In this document: positions 59,420 to 64,000 of the stretch, piece after piece | How the letters are laid out: the number at the start of each line of letters is the position of its first letter | How positions within the stretch are numbered: position 1 is the stretch's first letter | Origin: SIG299 sp051880375 | GTDB taxonomy: Bacteria > Bacillota > Clostridia > Lachnospirales > Lachnospiraceae | Assembly (NCBI GenBank): GCA_051880375.1 | Contig: JBJENV010000065.1 | Span: 1 to 64,000 of the forward strand | Length of the DNA: 64,000 nt | Direction: 5' to 3' | Position numbers and translations under genes: made by a program | Notes under the pieces: generated by a model | Databases searched by the model: none | Told to the model about the DNA's origin: nothing | Seen by the model: the letters and a program-made list of their open reading frames with translations, nothing else

Positions 59420-61507
59420 TTACTTTACATCCTTGATGCTGAAGCTTACTCTTCCCATCTTATCCTTACCAAGGCAGACTGCCTTTACAACGTCACCCAG
59501 TGTCAGAACATCCTCCACACGGTCAATACGCTCCTTGGCAATCTTGGAGATGTGAACCATTGCTTCCTTACCAGGTGCAAACTCGAGGAATGCACCGAAC
59601 TCCTTAATGCTGACTACCTTTCCTTCCAGTACCTGACCTTCTTCAAAGTCAGTTGCGATAATCTGAATGAGCTTTACCGCCTTCTCCATATTTGCCATAT
59701 CGGTACCGCAGATGGAAACTGCACCGTCATCGGTAATATCAATCTTAACGCCGGTCTGCTCAATGATAGCGTTGATGGTCTTACCTCTCTGTCCGACAAC
59801 ATCACCGATCTTCGTCGGGTCAATCTGAATCTGGATAATCTTCGGAGCATAAGGACCAACCTCAGGTCTTGGCTCAGAGATTGCCTTTCTCATGCAGTTT
59901 TCCATAATATACAGTCTTGCCTCACGACATCTTGCAATCGCACCTTCAACGATCGGTCTTGTTAAACCGTGAATCTTGATATCCATCTGAATTGCCGTGA
60001 TACCGTCTTCCGTACCGGTTACCTTAAAGTCCATATCACCGAAGAAGTCTTCCAGTCCCTGAATATCGGTTAAGAGAATATAGTCATCATCGGTTTCGCC
60101 CGTTACAAGACCGCAGGAAATGCCGGCAACCATCTTCTTAATCGGAACACCTGCAGCCATTAAGGACATACAGGAAGCACAGGTCGAAGCCATCGAAGTG
60201 GAACCGTTGGATTCAAAGGTTTCCGAAACGGTACGGATTGCATACGGGAATTCTTCCTCGGAAGGAAGCACCGGAAGCAATGCTCTCTCAGCCAGTGCAC
60301 CATGACCGATTTCACGACGTCCCGGTCCTCTGGATACTTTGGTTTCACCTACGGAATAAGCCGGGAAGTTGTAGTGGTGCATATATCTCTTGGACGTTTC
60401 GAACTCATCCAGTCCGTCCAGTCTCTGTGCATCGGAAAGCGGTGCCAGCGTACATACGTTACAAATCTGAGTCTGACCTCTGGTAAACATTGCAGAGCCG
60501 TGTACTCTCGGAATAATATCCACTTCTGCTGCAAGCGGACGAATCTGTGTAATTTCACGACCGTCAGGACGCTTGTGGTCTTTTAAAATCATCTTACGGA
60601 CGGTTTTCTTTTCATACTGGTATACAGCCTCATCAATCAGAGGAAGCCACTCTTCATTTTCAGCAAATGCCTCCGTCAGCTTGTCCTTTAATTCACGGAT
60701 TCTGTCTTCACGTACCTGCTTCTGCTCCGCGAACATAACAACCTCCATCTCTGCCGGAGGAACGATTTCACGGATAGCTGCAAATAACTCTTCCGGAATT
60801 GCACAGCTTGTATATTCGTGCTTTGGCTTACCGCATTCTGCAACAATCTTATCGATAAAAGCAATGACCTGCTGGTTTACTTCATGTGCCTTATAAATTG
60901 CTTCAATCATCTTTGCTTCCGGAACTTCGTTCGCACCTGCCTCGATCATGATGACCTTTTCTCTTGTGGAAGCCACGGTCAGTTTTAAGTCGGAAACGGA
61001 AAACTGGGAAGCACTTGGATTGATAACAAATTCGCCATTAATCAGACCAACCTGCGTTGTTGCGCAAGGTCCGTCAAACGGAATATCGGAAATTGCGACT
61101 GCAATTGCAGAACCGAGCATAGCGGTTAATTCCGGAGCACAGTCCGGATCAACGGACATAACCATATTATTTAAGGTTACATCATTTCTGTAATCCTTCG
61201 GGAATAACGGGCGCATCGGACGGTCAATGACACGGGATGTTAAGATTGCGTTCTCGGATGCCTTGCCTTCTCTTCTTGTGAAGCCGCCCGGAATCTTACC
61301 TACTGCATATAACTTTTCTTCATATTCTACACTGAGCGGGAAAAAATCAACGCCCTCTCTCGGCTTTTCGGAAGCGGTTGCGGTAGAAAGTACCGTGGTA
61401 TCGCCGTAGTGCATAAAAGCAGCACCGTTTGCCTGTGCGGCTACTCTGCCGACGTCAACAGTTAAGGTTCTGCCGGCAAGTTCCATAGAAAAACTCTTGT
61501 AACTCAT
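59420..61507 (-). CDS. pnp: Polynucleotide phosphorylase
   Basis: A 695-residue PNPase with two RNase PH cores (KSFSMELAGRTLTVDVGRVA at the start; LLTDIQGLEDFFGDMDFKVT in the second core), a KH domain (IQIQIDPTKIGDVVGQRGKT) and an S1 domain (GAFLEFAPGKEAMVHISKIA). It degrades RNA 3' to 5' with phosphate. AAGGAGAG precedes ATG 61507. The leader of about 180 bases has strong hairpins. Confidence 0.98.
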   Translation of the reverse strand: MSYKSFSMELAGRTLTVDVGRVAAQANGAAFMHYGDTTVLSTATASEKPREGVDFFPLSVEYEEKLYAVGKIPGGFTRREGKASENAILTSRVIDRPMRPLFPKDYRNDVTLNNMVMSVDPDCAPELTAMLGSAIAVAISDIPFDGPCATTQVGLINGEFVINPSASQFSVSDLKLTVASTREKVIMIEAGANEVPEAKMIEAIYKAHEVNQQVIAFIDKIVAECGKPKHEYTSCAIPEELFAAIREIVPPAEMEVVMFAEQKQVREDRIRELKDKLTEAFAENEEWLPLIDEAVYQYEKKTVRKMILKDHKRPDGREITQIRPLAAEVDIIPRVHGSAMFTRGQTQICNVCTLAPLSDAQRLDGLDEFETSKRYMHHYNFPAYSVGETKVSRGPGRREIGHGALAERALLPVLPSEEEFPYAIRTVSETFESNGSTSMASTCASCMSLMAAGVPIKKMVAGISCGLVTGETDDDYILLTDIQGLEDFFGDMDFKVTGTEDGITAIQMDIKIHGLTRPIVEGAIARCREARLYIMENCMRKAISEPRPEVGPYAPKIIQIQIDPTKIGDVVGQRGKTINAIIEQTGVKIDITDDGAVSICGTDMANMEKAVKLIQIIATDFEEGQVLEGKVVSIKEFGAFLEFAPGKEAMVHISKIAKERIDRVEDVLTLGDVVKAVCLGKDKMGRVSFSIKDVK

Positions 61508-61727
61508 AAAACTCTCCTTAAAATTTTATTTACGAAGCCCGCCGAAACAACTGAAACACACAGCCTGTACACATCATCAAAGCTATTGTCCATGCTGTAC
61601 ATTTCAGAAGTCTCGGAACCATCACTTCGCATGCTGGACAGTAATTTGCCCACGGCATTTGCTGCTCGTGGGCATAATACTACCACTATCTAATTATTAT
61701 ACGCCTTATTTTCCAAAAAATCCAGCA
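61508..61727 (-). promoter_or_regulatory. Promoter and structured leader of pnp
   Basis: 220 bases without a convincing gene. A TATAAT box is at 61696-61701 on the minus strand, with only a weak -35 (TGGATT or CTGGAT). The leader then folds in at least two places: GCCCACG with CGTGGGC, and TGTCCAGCATG with CAGCATGGACA. A run of T lies between the GH43 gene stop and the promoter. PNPase commonly controls its own leader in other bacteria; the same idea here is inferred. A 60-codon ORF here (61504-61686) is not credible. Confidence 0.45.
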
Positions 61728-62642
61728 TTATTTTCGATATGCATCACATAGTCTTGCATATTCTTCCTCCGCTATCGCCAGAATACCACCATGACGCTTT
61801 AAATTCTGTCCCATGTCATACTCATCCTTAGAAAGAATGCGGAATTCTCCGGTTAACGGATTCTTTGTCACAAGCGGCAGATAGCCTGCGCCCTTGGAAT
61901 ACTGGTCTACAAGCAGACACCATTCTTCCTGCTCTTTTAAATAAAACGCAATCGGTCCTTCCACCCCGTACAGCGTATCCAAAACCGGACACGCGATATT
62001 TGCAAAATTACTCTTATCCAGTGTCTTTCCGAAATCCATCCGGATATTTTTCGTTGTTTCATCCTTGGAAAAACGGACATATCCCTCCGGCACACGGATG
62101 ATGTCCGTATCAATCACATGATTTGCACGCTCAATATAAAGCTCCGGTTCGGAATATGTGACGAAATTCGTCGTATAAGAAGCAAAAATACGCTGCTTTG
62201 CAGTTTCCTCTCCTTTAGGCTTTGTCATGGATGCCCAAAAGACTAAGAACGCCTGTTTTTCTTCATCATAAACCGCCTCCGGAGCCCAGACGCAGCCGCT
62301 TCCCGGAATTCCAACCTCACTGCTCCACGGTTCGCTCCAATGCACCAAATCCTTTGATTTCCACACAATGATGCTCCTGCTTCCTTCAAACTGTGCAGCT
62401 CCCCAGCCTTTACCCGATGCAATCCGCAGGTCGGTTGCAATCAGATAAATCTCTCCGTTCTTTTCATCGCGCACCAGAAACGGATCTCTGACTCCACATT
62501 CTCCGATTGTGGAAAGCAACACAGGATTTCCTTTGTTCAAATCCTCCCAGTGCAGACCGTCTCTGCTGACTGCAAAATAAATCTGCTCGCCCCTCTCACT
62601 TTCTCCGGTAAAGTGTGCGAATAAGTAAGCCCCATCCTTCAT
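61728..62642 (-). CDS. GH43-type glycoside hydrolase (five-bladed propeller)
   Basis: A 304-residue protein with the GH43/GH32-type repeat pattern: YFAVSRDGLHWEDLNKGNPV, then GVRDPFLVRDEKNGEIYLIA (Asp of the family), SIIVWKSKDLVHWSEPW, CVWAPEAVYDEEKQAFLVFW (Glu), and DTDIIRVPEGYVRF. There is no signal peptide, so it acts in the cytoplasm, probably on imported arabino- or xylo-oligosaccharides. ATG 62642 has AAAAGGAG 7 bases upstream; the frame runs on to 62678. Its operon context is unrelated to sugar uptake. Confidence 0.85.
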   Translation of the reverse strand: MKDGAYLFAHFTGESERGEQIYFAVSRDGLHWEDLNKGNPVLLSTIGECGVRDPFLVRDEKNGEIYLIATDLRIASGKGWGAAQFEGSRSIIVWKSKDLVHWSEPWSSEVGIPGSGCVWAPEAVYDEEKQAFLVFWASMTKPKGEETAKQRIFASYTTNFVTYSEPELYIERANHVIDTDIIRVPEGYVRFSKDETTKNIRMDFGKTLDKSNFANIACPVLDTLYGVEGPIAFYLKEQEEWCLLVDQYSKGAGYLPLVTKNPLTGEFRILSKDEYDMGQNLKRHGGILAIAEEEYARLCDAYRK

Positions 62643-62664
62643 CTGATTTCTCCTTTTCATTTTA

Positions 62665-62697
62665 AAAGGCTGCCGCATGTATCGTGCAACAGCCTTT
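62665..62697 (-). terminator. Weak terminator after the TPM-like gene
   Basis: A 12-bp stem including two G-U pairs: AAAGGCTGCCGC (62665-62676) with GCAACAGCCTTT (62686-62697), loop of 9 bases, ending CCTTTT on the minus strand with only a short T tract beyond. It lies between the TPM-like gene and the glycosidase gene. Confidence 0.5.
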
Positions 62698-62710
62698 CTG
62701 TTTGTATGTA

Positions 62711-63823
62711 TCAGTCGTATTTGTCCTTTAAGTTTTCAATGTCCTGATTTCCGAACGTCTCCAGTGGTTTGCTTAACATCTGCTCGGTACGAAGCGTGCT
62801 CGCTTCTTCCTTATAGCGTTTTTCGTCCTTCTCTCTGGAAACATAGGACAATACTGCCCCGACAAACATTACGCCGCCGACGATATACAAAATCACCGCA
62901 AAGGTCTTTGTCCCGCTTCCGGCAGAGGTCAGTTCCTTCGTGTAGCTCTCAATGCCCTTTGCAAATACCTCATCGTTTGTATAGCTGTCATTATACCAGT
63001 ACACGTAGATTTCATCAATCAAATCATTTACCGCATCATCCGGCATCATCGGCTTTACCTGTTCTCCGGTTACCCAGCTCCACCAGTCTACATTGTTGTA
63101 GTAAACAATGAGCACATGGTTTTCGTCCGTGAACAATTCATCATACAGTTCCTGCGCATAGGCATCACAGGTATCTGATGAACCCGAATAAGACTCTATG
63201 GCATAAATAAACAACGGAATTCCGGTTTCCCTGTAAAATTCTTTTACCGCTTTCTCGGTTTGATAGCTGCCCATAAAAAAGCCTTTATCCTGTACATAGC
63301 CAACATCCTTTGTACCGTTTAAAACTGCTTTTTCATAAGTCTTGCTTTTCGCAGCAAATGAAAAAAACAAACCTACAGCAAAGATAATCACTGCAACCAG
63401 CATCAGTTTCATGGCATTCTTTTTGCCGCCTGCTGCTTCTTTTGCCAGCTGTTCCGCACGGTTGATTTTCTGCTCCGGTGTCAGCGGTGTCGGAGTTACC
63501 GGCTCCCTAGTATAACTGCCGGATGTCTGCCCGTTACTATTCTGGGTAGAGCTTCCGCTGCCGGCAGATGTTCCGCTTCCCGTAGAACCTCCGTTATTAT
63601 TAATGATAACCGTCCTGTGTCCTCGCCCGTATATTGGTGGCACAATAATTGGTCTTGGTGGTCTTGGCGGTCTTGGTCCTCCGAAGCCACCTCCAAAAGA
63701 ACTTCCCCGGCTTCCACCGCCGAAATTGCGACTGCTGCTTCCGCCGCCGAGTCCGCTTCTTGAAAAGCTTCCTCCTCCACTACGTCCGCCGCCACCACGG
63801 CCTCCGCCTCCGGCTCTTCCCAT
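62711..63823 (-). CDS. Glycine-rich TPM-like membrane protein
   Basis: A 370-residue protein. Residues 1-100 are a Gly/Ser/Arg-rich, low-complexity region with PRPPRPPRPIIVPP. Membrane helices lie at about 139-158 (MKLMLVAVIIFAVGLFFSFA) and 306-328 (TKTFAVILYIVGGVMFVGAV). Between them is a TPM-like domain (YGCG-type): GIPLFIYAIES, AQELYDELFTDENHVLIVYY. The N-terminal RGG-like part faces the cytoplasm if the usual topology holds. It follows the PspA gene by 25 bases, and PspA/TPM pairing is known in membrane-stress systems. AGGAGG lies upstream of ATG 63823. Confidence 0.75.
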   Translation of the reverse strand: MGRAGGGGRGGGGRSGGGSFSRSGLGGGSSSRNFGGGSRGSSFGGGFGGPRPPRPPRPIIVPPIYGRGHRTVIINNNGGSTGSGTSAGSGSSTQNSNGQTSGSYTREPVTPTPLTPEQKINRAEQLAKEAAGGKKNAMKLMLVAVIIFAVGLFFSFAAKSKTYEKAVLNGTKDVGYVQDKGFFMGSYQTEKAVKEFYRETGIPLFIYAIESYSGSSDTCDAYAQELYDELFTDENHVLIVYYNNVDWWSWVTGEQVKPMMPDDAVNDLIDEIYVYWYNDSYTNDEVFAKGIESYTKELTSAGSGTKTFAVILYIVGGVMFVGAVLSYVSREKDEKRYKEEASTLRTEQMLSKPLETFGNQDIENLKDKYD

Positions 63824-63848
63824 TGGCCTACCTCCTGATTCTATCGGA

Positions 63849-64000
63849 TTACTTTCCTAAGTTTGCTTTTAATGCAGCAAGCTCTGCTTCAATGTCTGCA
63901 TTCGTGGTTCCGTACTTTTCCTTTAAGTTCTCAATCTTTGTATCCGCACCCTTGTTTAACTCAGCCATCGCCTCAGCCTTGTCAAGCATCTTGTCAGCCT
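63849..64000 (-). CDS. pspA: PspA/IM30 family protein, C-terminal part (cut by window edge)
   Basis: The last 49 codons are visible: ADKMLDKAEAMAELNKGADT then KIENLKEKYGTTNADIEAEL and AALKANLGK. The helical, charged pattern is the C-terminal end of PspA/IM30 membrane-stress proteins. The upstream part lies outside the window, so full length and start are unknown. Confidence 0.75.
   Translation of the reverse strand, partial: ADKMLDKAEAMAELNKGADTKIENLKEKYGTTNADIEAELAALKANLGK

Noticed and set aside
61504..61686. A 60-codon frame in the pnp leader
   Set aside because: No Shine-Dalgarno site, composition unlike a protein, and it covers the paired stems of the leader.

Overview
The window is a chromosomal segment of a motile, low-to-mid-GC, spore-former-type Firmicute, most probably a Lachnospiraceae member (Clostridium cluster XIVa; Roseburia/Agathobacter/Lachnospira-like). 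This is inferred from the Bacillus-type flagellar gene order (CheC, CheD, FliY, FlbD/SwrD, CodY next to flgB), FapA inside the fla operon, GGAGG-type Shine-Dalgarno sites, sigma-A promoters with TATAAT boxes, and neighbours such as tepA-ftsK/spoIIIE and a YlmC/YmxH gene. I cannot name a species. All genes but one lie on the minus strand, so the text is best read from high to low coordinates. No tRNA, rRNA, CRISPR array, IS element or prophage was seen.

Right end (64.0-48.2 kb): the tail of a PspA/IM30 gene, a glycine-rich TPM-like membrane protein, a GH43-type glycosidase, then pnp - M16 peptidase - O-acetylhomoserine sulfhydrylase - tepA (ClpP-like) - uppP - ftsK/spoIIIE - HAD phosphatase, fhs, a TIM-barrel epimerase-like protein, and the lone plus-strand gene (YlmC/YmxH PRC-barrel) facing it. 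pnp, the M16 protease, YmxH, TepA and SpoIIIE are also neighbours in Bacillus.

Middle (48.1-41.0 kb): nrdR followed by an accessory-looking strip of small genes: a DUF2200 protein, two small P-loop kinases, a MazG-like pyrophosphohydrolase, a GNAT-tyrosine phosphatase fusion, a DUF5662 protein, a degenerate pyrophosphatase-like protein, then a likely toxin-antitoxin operon. That operon encodes a DUF3990 ADP-ribosyltransferase-fold protein and an XRE-type regulator, from a strong promoter covered by a perfect 12-2-12 bp palindrome, with a membrane protein and an iron-sulfur flavoprotein downstream.

Left half (40.9-0.3 kb): comM - dprA - topA - codY, then one terminator and one promoter, then a continuous fla/che superoperon of about 35 kb: flgB flgC fliE fliF fliG fliH fliI fliJ motE-like fliK flgD, a flagellar-operon protein, flgE flbD motA motB fliL fliM fliY cheY fliO fliP fliQ fliR flhB flhA flhF flhG pilZ cheB cheA cheW cheC cheD, a membrane protein, fliA(sigD), fapA, a small protein, a SwrB/YlxL-like protein and an MltG-like protein. 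It runs into rpsB, which has its own promoter. The operon builds the basal body, hook and export gate, the stator and switch, a Bacillus-style CheC/CheD/FliY adaptation system, and the sigma factor for late flagellar genes. cheR, flagellin and filament genes are not in the window.

The most unusual items are the palindrome-controlled DUF3990 system, the GNAT-phosphatase fusion, uncharacterised small proteins in the fla operon, and a structured leader with a terminator-like hairpin before uppP.
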